A stretch of DNA of 64,000 nt from Thiocapsa imhoffii (GCF_016583985.1 NZ_NRSD01000001.1:434001-498000), one strand, 5' to 3'. Positions 55,091 through 64,000 are shown, counted from the first letter of the stretch. Numbers and translations: made by a program. Notes: generated from the sequence alone by a model not told the origin.

Positions 55091-56584
55091 ATGCAGATCG
55101 GTGACTTGATGAGGATGAGTGGAGTGGCCTTTGGCACGAGCGGGGCGCGTGGTTTAGTGCAAGAGATGACGGACCGTGTCTGTTATGCCTACACCACGGG
55201 ATTTCTGTGCGCTCTGCGCGAGGCTGGGTTGCTCGCCCCACCGAGCGCGGTCGGGATCGGTGGCGATCGACGGCCGAGCACCAGGCGGATCATGACCGCT
55301 TGCGCGCGCGCGGTGGTGGATCAGGGGTGCCAGCCCAGCAATCTGGGTCTGATTCCGAGCCCAGCGGTCGCCGCGTGGGGATTGGCGCGCTCGGTGCCCA
55401 CACTCATGGTCACCGGGAGCCATATTCCGGATGATCGCAACGGGATCAAGTTCAATCTGCCAACCGGGGAGATCCTAAAACGCGACGAAGCGCGGATTCG
55501 TGCGCAACGCATGACACTCGATGAGGATCTCTTCGACGCGAGCGGGGCCTTCCGCCATGATCAGACGGGTGTGCTACCGCGCCTGGATGTGCGTGCGGAA
55601 CGGGACTACCAGCGGCGGTATCTGGATTTTTTCCCAGCAGCTTGCCTCAATGGGCTGCGGGTTGGTGTCTATGAGCACTCGAGTGTGGCAAGCGACTCTT
55701 ACGTGGCTGTGCTCGAAGGCCTTGGAGCGCGCGTGACCCGTCTTGCACGCTCCGAGGTCTTCGTCCCCGTTGATACCGAGGCAGTCCGTCACGAGGACAT
55801 GGCGTTGGCTCGGTCCTGGGCCGCGCAGGGTGACTTCGATGCCCTGGTGTCTGCCGACGGCGATGGCGACCGCCCCTTGATCAGCGACGAGACCGGTGCC
55901 TGGTTGCGTGGTGATCTCGCCGGCTTGCTGTGCGCGCTGCAGCTCGGTGCGCGTGGGGTGGTCACGCCCGTCAGCAGCAATACCGCGGTAGAGCGCTGCG
56001 GTTGTTTCGAGCAGGTTGTGCGCACGCGCATCGGTTCACCCTTCGTGATCGAGGGGATGGAAGATCTGCTTGCGCGCGGGGTGTCTCCAGTGGTGGGCTA
56101 CGAGGCCAACGGTGGCTTCATGCTGGGCAGTGATCTCGTGCGCGAGGGGCGGGTCCTGCCCGCGCTACCAACGCGCGATGCCATCCTGGTCGCGCTGGCC
56201 ATCCTAGAGGCCGCCGTGCGGCAGGGCAAACCGGTTTCGGCGCTTGCGCGAGGTCTGCCGGCCCGCTTTACTCACAGTGACCGACTCACGGACTTTCCGA
56301 GCGCTCGGGCACAATCGCAACTGGCCGCGCTCGACAGCGGCGATCCGTTGCGTGATCGAGCCGCTGTCGAGGATCTCTTCGCCGCGGCCTTCGGCGCCGT
56401 TGCGAGTCTCGACCGGACCGATGGACTGCGTATCTCCTTCGCCAGTGGTGAGATCGCGCATCTTCGGCCCTCGGGTAACGCCCCGGAACTGCGTGCATAT
56501 ACCGAGGCCGACAGTGCAGAACGGGCGCAGGCCATGAATCGGATCTGCTTAGCGATCCTGTCGCGCTGGCGTGATGCGGACTGA
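55091..56584 (+). CDS. Phosphohexomutase (phosphomannomutase-like)
   Basis: A 497-residue alpha-D-phosphohexomutase. The phospho-Ser loop is 'VTGSHIPDDRNGIKF' (Ser110), in place of the more common TASHNP; the metal site is 'SADGDGDRPLI' and the sugar loop 'GYEANGGFMLG'. The final domain has 'RPSGNAPELRAYTEA', which binds phosphate. It interconverts hexose-6- and -1-phosphates for surface sugars. ATG 55091 follows AGGAG by five bases; GTG 55085 overlaps that site. Confidence 0.85.
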   Translation: MQIGDLMRMSGVAFGTSGARGLVQEMTDRVCYAYTTGFLCALREAGLLAPPSAVGIGGDRRPSTRRIMTACARAVVDQGCQPSNLGLIPSPAVAAWGLARSVPTLMVTGSHIPDDRNGIKFNLPTGEILKRDEARIRAQRMTLDEDLFDASGAFRHDQTGVLPRLDVRAERDYQRRYLDFFPAACLNGLRVGVYEHSSVASDSYVAVLEGLGARVTRLARSEVFVPVDTEAVRHEDMALARSWAAQGDFDALVSADGDGDRPLISDETGAWLRGDLAGLLCALQLGARGVVTPVSSNTAVERCGCFEQVVRTRIGSPFVIEGMEDLLARGVSPVVGYEANGGFMLGSDLVREGRVLPALPTRDAILVALAILEAAVRQGKPVSALARGLPARFTHSDRLTDFPSARAQSQLAALDSGDPLRDRAAVEDLFAAAFGAVASLDRTDGLRISFASGEIAHLRPSGNAPELRAYTEADSAERAQAMNRICLAILSRWRDAD

Positions 56585-56772
56585 TGCGGTCACGTCCCGC
56601 CTGGTCGCGAACCGGTGGGGGAACACGGCCCTTGGTAGGACGGGATGGTCCGCGAGCGGTTCCTGTCTTGCGGGATGGCGTCTTCGGCGGGTCGAACGGG
56701 TTGTTGGTGGAACGCGGGTCAGGTGGCACGGAGGGGAGAGGCGTTCACTCGGGGGCGAGCGGATGGGCATCG

Positions 56773-58515
56773 TCAGGGGGTGTTCAGTTGATCGATCAAG
56801 TCTCCCAGATCGGCCTCATCGATGCGCGAGAGGATGTGCGTGCAGCGCCGATTGAGGTCGTGGGTATCCGCCTGGAGTACATGCTCCTTGACATCGAGGA
56901 TGGCTCCTGGATGCATGCTGAACTCACGCAGCCCCAGACCCAGGAGGAGTCGGGTAAAGCGCGGATCGCCGGCCATCTCGCCGCACATACTGACGGGGCG
57001 GTTCATCTCACGGGCCGCCACGATCGTCATATGGATCAGGCGCAAGATGGCAGGGTGGGTGGGATCGAACAGGTCGTTGACGCTGTCGTCGAGCCGATCG
57101 ATCGCCAGGGTGTACTGAATCAGGTCGTTCGTCCCGATGGAGAGGAAATCCAACCGTCGGGCAATGGTCCGAGCAATCAGTGCGGCCGCTGGGACTTCGA
57201 TCATGGCCCCGACCGGTAACATCGGGTCGAATTTCAGTCCCTCGTTCTCGAGCTGGGCCTTGAGTTCGCGGATCAAGGCGATGACGGTTTCAACCTCTTG
57301 GATGTTGGACACCAAGGGCAGCATCAGGCGCACTGGGCCGAGCGCGGAGGCGCGCAGGATCGCCCTGAGCTGAGGCCGAAAGAGGTCGGGCTCCTTGAGA
57401 CACAGACGGATCGCGCGCAGACCCAGCGCTGGATTCGAGCCCGCCGGGCTGCTCGCCGGGACCGAGTCGACGCGTTTGTCGACACCCAGGTCAAGCGTGC
57501 GAATGGTGATCGGGATTCCGCCGAGGCCGACGATCATCTCGGCATAGCTGGCGAGATGTTCCTCCTCATCCGGGAGATCGCGGCGGTTCATGTAGAGGAA
57601 TTCGGTGCGATAGAGACCGACCCCACAGGCACCGTTCGCTTGTGCCAACGCAATGTCGCTGGGGAGTTCCAGATTCGCCATGAGGCTGACGGCCACGCCG
57701 TCGCGCGTCACCGAAGGTTGTCCGACAAGCTGCCGCAGACGGATCCGATGAACCTGCGCGTGCTGCAGGCGCCGGCGGAAGTCCTGCAGCGTCAGTGGGT
57801 CGGCGTCCGCGGTGATGGTTCCGCTCTGGCCATCGATCAGGAGCAACTCGCCCTGCTGGAGATAGGCGGTAATGTCATGGACACCCATGACGGCTGGAAT
57901 ACCCAGGCTGCGTGCCAGGATCGCCGTGTGCGACATGGGCCCGCCAAACTCGCTGATGATGGCCACCGCGCCACGATGATGCCAGAGGATGAGATCGGCC
58001 GGGGCCATGTCACGTGCGACGATCACATGTCCGGCGAGATCCTGTGTCCCATGCTCGGGTAGTGGAAAGGAGCCTTGCAAGAAGGTCTGGATCTGTTCGA
58101 CGACGTGCTCAATGTCGTCGCGGCGGGTGCGCAAATAGGGGTCGTCGATCTCGTCGAAGATGCGCACCAGCGTGTCGCATTGCACTTGCAGGGCCCACTC
58201 AGCGGTGCAGTGTTGTTCGGAGACGATGCGCCTGACTTCATCAACCAGGGCCACATCCTCCAACATCAACAAATGGGTGTCGATGAAGTCGGCGATATTC
58301 AGTGGCGTGTGTTGCGGGATCTGTTCGCGGATGGCACGCAGGCCGGTGTGAGCCGCCGCGACGGCCTGATCGAGTCGCTCGATCTCGGTCGGGATCTGCT
58401 CGGGCGCGATCCATCCGCGCGCGATGTTACGCCGGCGCCGGCCATCGATGAAGGCCGGTCCCAGCGCCAGTGATTGGCCGGTGGAGATGCCGATGCCCTG
58501 GAACGATGTCGTCAT
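56773..58515 (-). CDS. ptsI: PTS enzyme I (phosphoenolpyruvate-protein phosphotransferase)
   Basis: A 580-residue enzyme I without the GAF domain of PtsP. The phospho-His is His196 in 'EFGGPMSHTAILARSLGIP'. The PEP-binding half has 'GVGLYRTEFLYMNR', 'LGLRAIRLCLKEP' and 'SIGTNDLIQYTLAIDR'. It phosphorylates HPr. Its start overlaps the HPr stop (ATGA). No sugar-specific permease is nearby, so it probably feeds regulatory EIIA proteins. Confidence 0.95.
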   Translation of the reverse strand: MTTSFQGIGISTGQSLALGPAFIDGRRRRNIARGWIAPEQIPTEIERLDQAVAAAHTGLRAIREQIPQHTPLNIADFIDTHLLMLEDVALVDEVRRIVSEQHCTAEWALQVQCDTLVRIFDEIDDPYLRTRRDDIEHVVEQIQTFLQGSFPLPEHGTQDLAGHVIVARDMAPADLILWHHRGAVAIISEFGGPMSHTAILARSLGIPAVMGVHDITAYLQQGELLLIDGQSGTITADADPLTLQDFRRRLQHAQVHRIRLRQLVGQPSVTRDGVAVSLMANLELPSDIALAQANGACGVGLYRTEFLYMNRRDLPDEEEHLASYAEMIVGLGGIPITIRTLDLGVDKRVDSVPASSPAGSNPALGLRAIRLCLKEPDLFRPQLRAILRASALGPVRLMLPLVSNIQEVETVIALIRELKAQLENEGLKFDPMLPVGAMIEVPAAALIARTIARRLDFLSIGTNDLIQYTLAIDRLDDSVNDLFDPTHPAILRLIHMTIVAAREMNRPVSMCGEMAGDPRFTRLLLGLGLREFSMHPGAILDVKEHVLQADTHDLNRRCTHILSRIDEADLGDLIDQLNTP

Positions 58516-58781
58516 TCCGCCTCCCCGAAGCGATTGCCGATCAAGTTGACAATCGCCGCCATGGCATCGTCCTCGTCGGCACCGTCCACGACCACGAGGA
58601 TCTGGGTTCCCTGGCTCGCGGCGAGCATCATGACCCCCATGATGCTCTTACCGTTGACACGTTGCCCGCGTCGTTCGATGTCGACGCGGCTCGTGAACCG
58701 TGCCGCACATTGAACGAGTTTCGCGGCCGCTCGGGCATGCAGCCCGAGCTTGTTGAGGATCTCGATCTCTTGCGTGATCAT
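58512..58781 (-). CDS. ptsH: Phosphocarrier protein HPr
   Basis: An 89-residue HPr with catalytic His15 in 'KLGLHARAAAKLV' and Ser46 in 'VNGKSIMGVMML', the latter being the target of HPr kinase, which is encoded in the same cluster. HPr relays phosphate from enzyme I to EIIA proteins. It is coupled to ptsI by a four-base overlap. Confidence 0.95.
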   Translation of the reverse strand: MITQEIEILNKLGLHARAAAKLVQCAARFTSRVDIERRGQRVNGKSIMGVMMLAASQGTQILVVVDGADEDDAMAAIVNLIGNRFGEAE

Positions 58782-58899
58782 CTGGCGTTCAGTGCGCCGT
58801 ATTCGCGCTCGCTCGGATCGTGCGAGGGGCGCCGATCAGCCCGTGGCAGCAGCGGTCGGGAACCGATGCGCCAGATCGCTTGACCAGATGCGTTCATGC

Positions 58900-59331
58900 T
58901 CACGCTGACTCCATGGGTTCATGTGCGGTGGGCGCGTCACGGGGGAGACAACGCAGTACCCCGTCACGCCCGCCTTGCAAGGCCTTCTCGGTGACCGTGT
59001 CAAGATCACTCGAGCAATAGGTCCAGGCCCGCAGTAGCATCGGCAGATTCAGTCCGGCGAGAACCTGCACCCGCTCTTCGTGCGAGAGTAGGGTGACCGC
59101 GACGTTCGCCGGGGTGGCACCGAAAAGGTCGGTCATGACCAAGACTCCAGAGCCGGTGTCGAGGTGGCGGAGATGTTCCCGCGCCTCGGCCAACAGGCAA
59201 TCGCACGGCACATCGTTCACGACCTCCATGGCCGCGATTCCCGGTGGCAAGGCCCCAAGGATGGACGTGGCGATCCGCAAGAGATCGCCGCCGAAGGGCT
59301 GATGGGTAATCAGTAAGAGTCCAACGCTCAA
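58900..59331 (-). CDS. PTS EIIA component, mannose family
   Basis: A 143-residue EIIA-Man domain: 'GLLLITHQPFGGDLLRIA' with phospho-His at residue 10, then 'GVLVMTDLFGATPANVAV', typical of the fold. It is a stand-alone domain with no IIB, IIC or IID partner in the window, so it is likely regulatory. The start is TTG 59331, overlapping the rapZ stop in TTGA; the frame upstream of it lies within rapZ and is unlike the family. Confidence 0.88.
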   Translation of the reverse strand: MSVGLLLITHQPFGGDLLRIATSILGALPPGIAAMEVVNDVPCDCLLAEAREHLRHLDTGSGVLVMTDLFGATPANVAVTLLSHEERVQVLAGLNLPMLLRAWTYCSSDLDTVTEKALQGGRDGVLRCLPRDAPTAHEPMESA

Positions 59332-60245
59332 GAGAGCTCCCGATGACGCACAATGACCTGATGGCCGTTGGTTTCGAAGTGGTGCCGCAGCGACTCGGCC
59401 ATGTAGACGGAACGGTGTTGTCCACCGGTACAGCCGATGGCGATGGTGAGATAGCTGCGACCGTCGGTCTCGAAGCGTGGGATCCAATGATCGAAGAAGC
59501 CTTGGAGATCCCGACGCATCCGTTGAAACGCGTCACTGGCGTCGAGGAAATCCATGACCGGTCGGTCCCGTCCAGTCAGATGTTGCAGATCCGGCTGCCA
59601 ATGCGGGTTGGGCAGGCTGCGCAGATCGAAGACGAAGTCGACGTCGTGGGGAACGCCATATTTGAAGCCGAACGACTGCAACAGAATCGATGCCTTCGGT
59701 GAAAGACCCTCGGCAACGCGGTTGCGAATGGCATCCCGCAACTCGTGGACATTGGTAAGCGAGGTGTCGATCCGCATGTTCGCACAATCGGAAATCGGTT
59801 CCAATAGGGTGCGTTCGAGTCGCAGCGCCTCCGCAAGCGAGTGCTCCCGACCAGTCAATGGATGCTTGCGTCGGGTTTCGCTGAACCGTTTCATCAGGGT
59901 CTCGGTCTGCGCGTCGAGAAAGAGCACATCACAGCGAATGCCACGGTCGCGCGCGGTCTCGACCAGCGCCGGTACGTGCCGCAACTCATCGGAACAGGTG
60001 CGCGCATCGACTCCAATCGCCGTTTTCGCGAAGACCGCATCGATGCCGGCGCGCAGTCCGAGGATGAGATGTTCCAGCAGGAACAAGGGCAGGTTGTCAA
60101 TGCAATAGAAACCGATGTCTTCCAGGGTATGGAGCGCGACGCTCTTGCCTGAACCAGACAGACCACTAACGATCACGAGGCGCATCGCGTCCGCGTCGGG
60201 TTGCTCCAGGGCAGCGGGCGCGGCAGAGAAGGTCGCATCACTCAT
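59328..60245 (-). CDS. rapZ: RNase adapter protein RapZ
   Basis: A 305-residue ATP/GTP-binding protein with P-loop 'VSGLSGSGKSVALHTLED' and C-terminal 'AIGCTGGQHRSVYMAESL'. RapZ guides RNase E to small RNAs controlling glucosamine-6-phosphate synthase in E. coli and senses amino sugars. It overlaps hprK and the EIIA-Man gene by four bases each, so the cluster is translationally coupled. Confidence 0.94.
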   Translation of the reverse strand: MSDATFSAAPAALEQPDADAMRLVIVSGLSGSGKSVALHTLEDIGFYCIDNLPLFLLEHLILGLRAGIDAVFAKTAIGVDARTCSDELRHVPALVETARDRGIRCDVLFLDAQTETLMKRFSETRRKHPLTGREHSLAEALRLERTLLEPISDCANMRIDTSLTNVHELRDAIRNRVAEGLSPKASILLQSFGFKYGVPHDVDFVFDLRSLPNPHWQPDLQHLTGRDRPVMDFLDASDAFQRMRRDLQGFFDHWIPRFETDGRSYLTIAIGCTGGQHRSVYMAESLRHHFETNGHQVIVRHRELS

Positions 60246-61204
60246 CGGATTGACCTCGGTGGGTCGGGTCGGTCGAGACTGATGGCGCGGGCTTGGCGAT
60301 CGACGAAGTCGACCCCGGCGTCGTAGCCACGAATGCGCAGGATCTGATGGCGAACCGCAGCCTCGACGAGGATCGCCAGATTGCGTCCCGGCGCGACTGG
60401 CATGGTGATGCGCGGGATCACGACGCCCAGGATGGTGCAGGTCGAGAGGCTGCCGCTGAGCCGGTCGATGCTCTGCAGTTGCTGATGGTCGAGTGGCTGG
60501 AGATCGATGATGAGGTTCAGGGTCTTGCTTCGCACCACCGCCCCCTCTCCAAACATCGCGCGGATGTTGAGGACGCCCAGACCGCGCACCTCGAGAAAGT
60601 CCCGGAGGGTCTCCGGACAGGTCCCCTCCAAGGTCTCGGGTGCGATCCGTGCGAAGCGTGGCGCATCATCGGCGATCAGACGATGGCCACGTGCGACCAG
60701 GTCGAGCGCGAGTTCACTCTTCCCCACCGCAGGGTCGCCGACCAGCAACACTCCCATGCCCAGTACCTCGATGAAGACGCCGTGGAGCGTCAGGCGATCG
60801 GCGAGGGCGTGCGTGAGGAAGTAACGCAGATGGTTGATCAGTTCCTCATCACCGAGCGCGGAACCCAACAGCGGCGTCGAGGATTGCACGGCAGCCTCGC
60901 GAAGGCCCGGATCCGGCTCGATCCCGTCGGAGAAGATGACCGCGGTCGGACGATCGGTGAAGAGTTTCTTGACGGTTTCGGTGTAGGCGGTGCGTCCGAG
61001 TTCGTTCAGATAGAGGATCTCGGCATGGCCGATCACCTGCAGTCGGTTGGGGTGAATGCAGTTCAACGACCCGATCAGTGACTGGCGCGCACGCCCAGGA
61101 TGATCATCACGCAAGGGCCTCGGCGTAACCGGCTCGGGCGTCAGCCATTGGAGCTTCAGGCGTGAGCCGGTCTGGGCGATGAGGGATTGGAGGCTCTCGA
61201 TCAT
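60242..61204 (-). CDS. hprK: HPr kinase/phosphorylase
   Basis: A 320-residue enzyme that phosphorylates or dephosphorylates Ser46 of HPr. The P-loop is 'LVGDPAVGKSELALDL', followed by 'GHRLIADD' and the HprK signature 'LEVRGLGVLNIRAMFG'. The N-terminal domain is present ('EILYLNELGRTAYTET'). Proteobacterial HprK proteins occur with PtsN and incomplete PTS systems, as here. It is 18 bases after ptsN. Confidence 0.94.
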   Translation of the reverse strand: MIESLQSLIAQTGSRLKLQWLTPEPVTPRPLRDDHPGRARQSLIGSLNCIHPNRLQVIGHAEILYLNELGRTAYTETVKKLFTDRPTAVIFSDGIEPDPGLREAAVQSSTPLLGSALGDEELINHLRYFLTHALADRLTLHGVFIEVLGMGVLLVGDPAVGKSELALDLVARGHRLIADDAPRFARIAPETLEGTCPETLRDFLEVRGLGVLNIRAMFGEGAVVRSKTLNLIIDLQPLDHQQLQSIDRLSGSLSTCTILGVVIPRITMPVAPGRNLAILVEAAVRHQILRIRGYDAGVDFVDRQARAISLDRPDPPRSIR

Positions 61205-61222
61205 CAGATGGTGCGATGCCCT

Positions 61223-61672
61223 TCAGGTGCCTTGCAGCAGTTGCAGGATCGCCGTCGTCGAATCCGCTTCGCGAAGATGCTTGCGTGTCGCTGCTTCACT
61301 GAAGCGGCGCGCCAAGTAGGCGAGCAACTGCAGGTGTTCCTCGGTGGCGGTCTCTGGAACCAGTAGGGCGAAGGCGAGATCAACCGGTTCACCATCGGCG
61401 GCATCATAGTCAACGCCACGGTTGGTTTGAATGAAGGCGCCGAGCACCTGAGTCACCTCCTTGATGCGCGCGTGTGGCAGACCGACGCCATGGCCGAGCC
61501 CGGTGCTGCCAAGGCGCTCACGCTCAAGCAGACGCTCGAAGACCGTTTCGGTACTCAAGCGCGGATGGTCTTTGGCAAGGAGTTCGGCCAGTGATTCGAG
61601 CAGTCGCTTCTTACTCGAGATGTCCATTCCGTGGCCGACGCGGTTCGCGTTGATCAGGTCAGGGCTGAGCAT
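61223..61672 (-). CDS. ptsN: Nitrogen-regulatory PTS EIIA (PtsN)
   Basis: A 149-residue EIIA-Ntr protein with the phospho-His (His67) in 'GHGVGLPHARIKEV' and 'LAFALLVPETATEEHLQLL' in the later half. It links PTS phosphorylation to nitrogen, potassium and envelope regulation. ATG 61672 is preferred because GGGAG lies nine bases upstream; ATG 61687 in the same frame adds five residues. It lies between hpf and hprK on the rpoN strand. Confidence 0.93.
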   Translation of the reverse strand: MLSPDLINANRVGHGMDISSKKRLLESLAELLAKDHPRLSTETVFERLLERERLGSTGLGHGVGLPHARIKEVTQVLGAFIQTNRGVDYDAADGEPVDLAFALLVPETATEEHLQLLAYLARRFSEAATRKHLREADSTTAILQLLQGT

Positions 61673-61895
61673 GGGCTCGGCTCCCATCCGCGACGGCCAT
61701 GATGGGCCGAACGTGATTGTCGACGGCTCGCCTCGCGCCTGGCGGCAGCGATGTGTGCTGACTGGTCATGGTTGCTGAGGACCCCCGGTTCGAGAGCACG
61801 CGACCCAGCGGTCGGTGCCCTGTTCCCTGTCGATTGAGCCGACGGGTGGATGACCCCGTCGGTGAGCTCGGATCAGTGTGCCGAAGGGGCAGGCT

Positions 61896-62228
61896 TTAGC
61901 CCTGATCGGATGCATCCGTTACCACTTTCGGTGTATTTCCGCGATGATCGTTGCGTTTATCCTTGTGCCGGAGAACCTGGCGATCAAGCTTGTCGATCAA
62001 TCCATCGATCGCGGCATACATGTCCTCGTGCACGGAGTCAGCGAAGATCTTGCTGCCGTTGACGTGTAAGGTCGCTTCGGCTTTTTGAGCCAGCTTCTCG
62101 ACGCTCAGGATGACGTGGGCATTGATGACGTGATCGAAGTGCCGAGCGAGGCGCTCGAACTTGGTGTCGACATAGCCCCGCAGCGCATCGGTGACATCGA
62201 TGTGGTGACCCGTCAAGTTGATTTGCAT
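61896..62228 (-). CDS. hpf: Ribosome hibernation promoting factor
   Basis: A 110-residue HPF/YfiA-type protein: 'MQINLTGHHIDVTDALRGYV', 'ATLHVNGSKIFADSVHEDMY', and a basic short tail. It binds the 30S decoding site in stationary phase and leads to inactive 100S ribosomes. As usual in Proteobacteria it is directly downstream of rpoN, 30 bases apart. A 223-base gap without a recognised signal separates it from ptsN. Confidence 0.94.
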   Translation of the reverse strand: MQINLTGHHIDVTDALRGYVDTKFERLARHFDHVINAHVILSVEKLAQKAEATLHVNGSKIFADSVHEDMYAAIDGLIDKLDRQVLRHKDKRNDHRGNTPKVVTDASDQG

Positions 62229-62258
62229 CTTGTGACTCCTAGTGGTTCAAACGGCCTG

Positions 62259-63743
62259 TCAATCCAGGCGCCTGCGCTCATTCGAGGGTGGAACCCCCAT
62301 GGCCTCGCGGTACTTCGCAACGGTTCGCCTCGCGACCTTGATGCCTTGACCGGCCAACTCTTCAGCGAGTTTGCTGTCGCTCAGTGGTTTCTTCGCGGAC
62401 TCGCCCGCGATCATTTTCCGGATCAGGGCCCGAATGGCGGTTGACGAGCACTCGCCGCCGGAGGCGGTATTCACATGCGAGGAGAAGAAAAATTTGAACT
62501 CGAAGGTCCCGCGTGGCGTGTGCATGTATTTCTGTGTGGTGACGCGCGAGACAGTCGATTCATGCAGTTCGAGGGCCTCTGCAACGTCGCGCAGCACCAT
62601 CGGCTTCATGGCCTCTTCGCCGCGATCGAAGAAGTCCTGTTGCATCTCGACGATCTTCGCACCGACCCGGAGCACCGTGTCATTCCGGCTCGCGAGGCTT
62701 TTGATGAACCAACGCGCCTCTTGCAGATGGCTTTTCAGTGTCACGCCATCCGCGCTGTGATCGGCGCGTCGGATGAGCCGCGCATAGTCAGCATTTACCC
62801 TGAGTTTGGGCGTGGACTCTAGGTTGAGTTCGACCACCCAGCGTCCCTCACGTTTGCGTACGAACACATCTGGAATGACATATTGCGCGGGTGCGCCAGC
62901 GATCAGGCTGCCGGGACGGGGGTTGAGTGTCCGGATCAAGGCCAGCGCCTCGATGATGGCCTCTTCAGGTTCCTTGAGACGACGCATCAAGGCCGCGAGA
63001 TCGCGTTTCGCAAGGAATTCGAAGCCCTCGCGGCAGATTCGCAGGGCCGGATCCCGCCCCGGGATTGACGCCGGCAATTGACGCAACTGGATCACCAGAC
63101 ACTCGGCGAGATGGCGGGCGCCGACACCGGGTGGGTCGAACGACTGGACCCGATGGATCAGGGTTTCGATCTCCTCGGCGTTGACCGCGGGATGGTCGAT
63201 TGTCTGGAGCAACTCCTCGACGTCGCTGCGCAGGTAACCATCTGGGTCGATGGAGTCGATGACGGCTTGCGCGATCATGTTGTCGCGCTCGCTCAGGCGA
63301 CAGAGGTTGAGCTGCCAGGCGAGATGATCAAGCAAGGTTTGCGGTCGCGTCTGTTGTGCAAAGGGGTCAAAGTCAGATCCATCGTCACCACCGCGCGAGC
63401 TGCCTGGCAGATAGCTGTCGAAGACGTCCGTCCAGAGTGTGTCAACCGGCAATTCATCGGGAATCTCAGTCGACTCGGCACGCACTTCGCGGTCGGGCGC
63501 CATGTCGCCTGGCTCGTGCTGGATCTCGATGGTCTCGCTTTGGATGGTTCCTGACTCGGGGGCGTCGGTGGCGCTGAACCGGTCGGTCTCGTCCCCTTCC
63601 TCGAGCATGAGATTGGTATCGAGCGCCTCTTGGATCTCTTTTTGAAGTTCGAGTGTCGAGAGCTGCAACAGACGAATCGCCTGCTGCAACTGCGGTGTCA
63701 TCGTCAGGTGTTGACCGAGCCGAAGCTGGATGGATTGCTTCAT
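62259..63743 (-). CDS. rpoN: RNA polymerase sigma-54 factor
   Basis: A 494-residue sigma-54 protein. Region I is 'LRLGQHLTMTPQLQQAIRLL', Gln- and Leu-rich; an acidic linker follows; the core domain has 'DPPGVGARHLAECLVIQLRQ'; and the C-terminal RpoN box is 'ARRTVAKYREAMGVPPSNER'. It directs transcription of nitrogen, PTS-linked and other enhancer-dependent genes. The start is clear at ATG 63743. Confidence 0.96.
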   Translation of the reverse strand: MKQSIQLRLGQHLTMTPQLQQAIRLLQLSTLELQKEIQEALDTNLMLEEGDETDRFSATDAPESGTIQSETIEIQHEPGDMAPDREVRAESTEIPDELPVDTLWTDVFDSYLPGSSRGGDDGSDFDPFAQQTRPQTLLDHLAWQLNLCRLSERDNMIAQAVIDSIDPDGYLRSDVEELLQTIDHPAVNAEEIETLIHRVQSFDPPGVGARHLAECLVIQLRQLPASIPGRDPALRICREGFEFLAKRDLAALMRRLKEPEEAIIEALALIRTLNPRPGSLIAGAPAQYVIPDVFVRKREGRWVVELNLESTPKLRVNADYARLIRRADHSADGVTLKSHLQEARWFIKSLASRNDTVLRVGAKIVEMQQDFFDRGEEAMKPMVLRDVAEALELHESTVSRVTTQKYMHTPRGTFEFKFFFSSHVNTASGGECSSTAIRALIRKMIAGESAKKPLSDSKLAEELAGQGIKVARRTVAKYREAMGVPPSNERRRLD

Positions 63744-64000
63744 GGATCGCGGATGCGTTCTCGAGATGGTCGATCGGGTCGCCCGTCCTAATCCCGTCTA
63801 GACTCGCTTCTAGCCGGTGCCTCGTGATGCCATGTGACGGCAAGGGGCGTTCATCATCTTACACCGATCATCCGAGAAAAAGCAGCCAAGCATCCGCCGA
63901 AGCCGCACGGGTCAGTCTGATCCCGTCGCCCAGCCTCGCCCTGCTTGCCGCCAACAGCCCGCGCACCCCCCGCGCCATCGTCACCACGGATGCTCGCCCC
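63744..64000. other. Upstream region of rpoN, window edge
   Basis: These 257 bases lie between rpoN and the window end. An lptB gene is often upstream of rpoN in Proteobacteria, but no coding frame for it is visible here. I saw no clear promoter. Confidence 0.4.

Overview
This GC-rich window comes from the chromosome of a purple sulfur bacterium, most likely a member of the Chromatiaceae (Gammaproteobacteria). The evidence is a bchZ-pufBALMC-pufBA-pufBA photosynthesis cluster with a tetrahaem reaction-centre cytochrome and three LH1 alpha/beta pairs, the arrangement known from Allochromatium-type bacteria. Gammaproteobacterial gene order also occurs around zapA-6S RNA-ygfA / ygfB-pepP-ubiH-ubiI, crp/osmC and rpoN-hpf-ptsN-rapZ. 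No phage, insertion sequence, CRISPR array or plasmid gene was recognised, so this looks like core chromosome.

Layout. Positions 1-6576 hold the end of chlorophyllide reductase (bchZ) and the puf operon. A TTGACA promoter overlapped by a TGT-N12-ACA (CrtJ/PpsR-type) palindrome lies upstream, and hairpins lie between the genes. Positions 6593-8960 hold a tight run of yjbQ, a form IV RuBisCO-like protein and isopentenyl-diphosphate isomerase. Positions 9338-24858 hold lipoate synthesis, a TVP38-type membrane protein, an M14 desuccinylase-like hydrolase beside a GCS2 ligase, murU, xth, murI, mtaB, a set of poorly characterised envelope proteins with a TlpA thioredoxin, a CbiM-like membrane protein, djlA, rpe and gph. 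Positions 24961-32030 hold trpE and trpGDC, separated by mgtE and a small ACT-like protein.

Positions 32072-38307 hold crp facing an osmC gene, speD, coq7, glcF, a thioredoxin-like ferredoxin, rplM-rpsI and a tRNA-Gln(CTG). Positions 39000-43002 hold a major porin with a clear promoter and terminator, rpiA and ilvA. Positions 43167-49329 hold ygfA, 6S RNA, zapA and a ZapB-like coil, then ygfB-pepP-ubiH-ubiI. Positions 49585-53685 hold PPi-dependent phosphofructokinase, pyrophosphatase, moaC, a bacteriohaemerythrin and engB. Positions 53745-63743 hold a secreted repeat protein, a phosphohexomutase and a complete regulatory PTS (rpoN, hpf, ptsN, hprK, rapZ, EIIA-Man, HPr, EI) without any sugar permease.

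How the genes fit together. Photosynthetic light capture (puf) sits beside isoprenoid supply (idi) and a RuBisCO-like protein whose characterised relatives act on methylthio-sugar phosphates. SpeD, elsewhere in the window, feeds spermidine synthesis, which releases methylthioadenosine. Calvin-cycle and photorespiration functions are present (rpe, rpiA, gph, glcF and a reversible PPi-PFK), as expected of an autotroph. The least understood items are the secreted proline-rich protein with an Hsp20-like domain (19186-19800), the HExxH protein (19806-20381), the PETPPW-repeat secreted protein (53745-54506), the orphan ACT-like protein before mgtE, and several strong unassigned hairpins.
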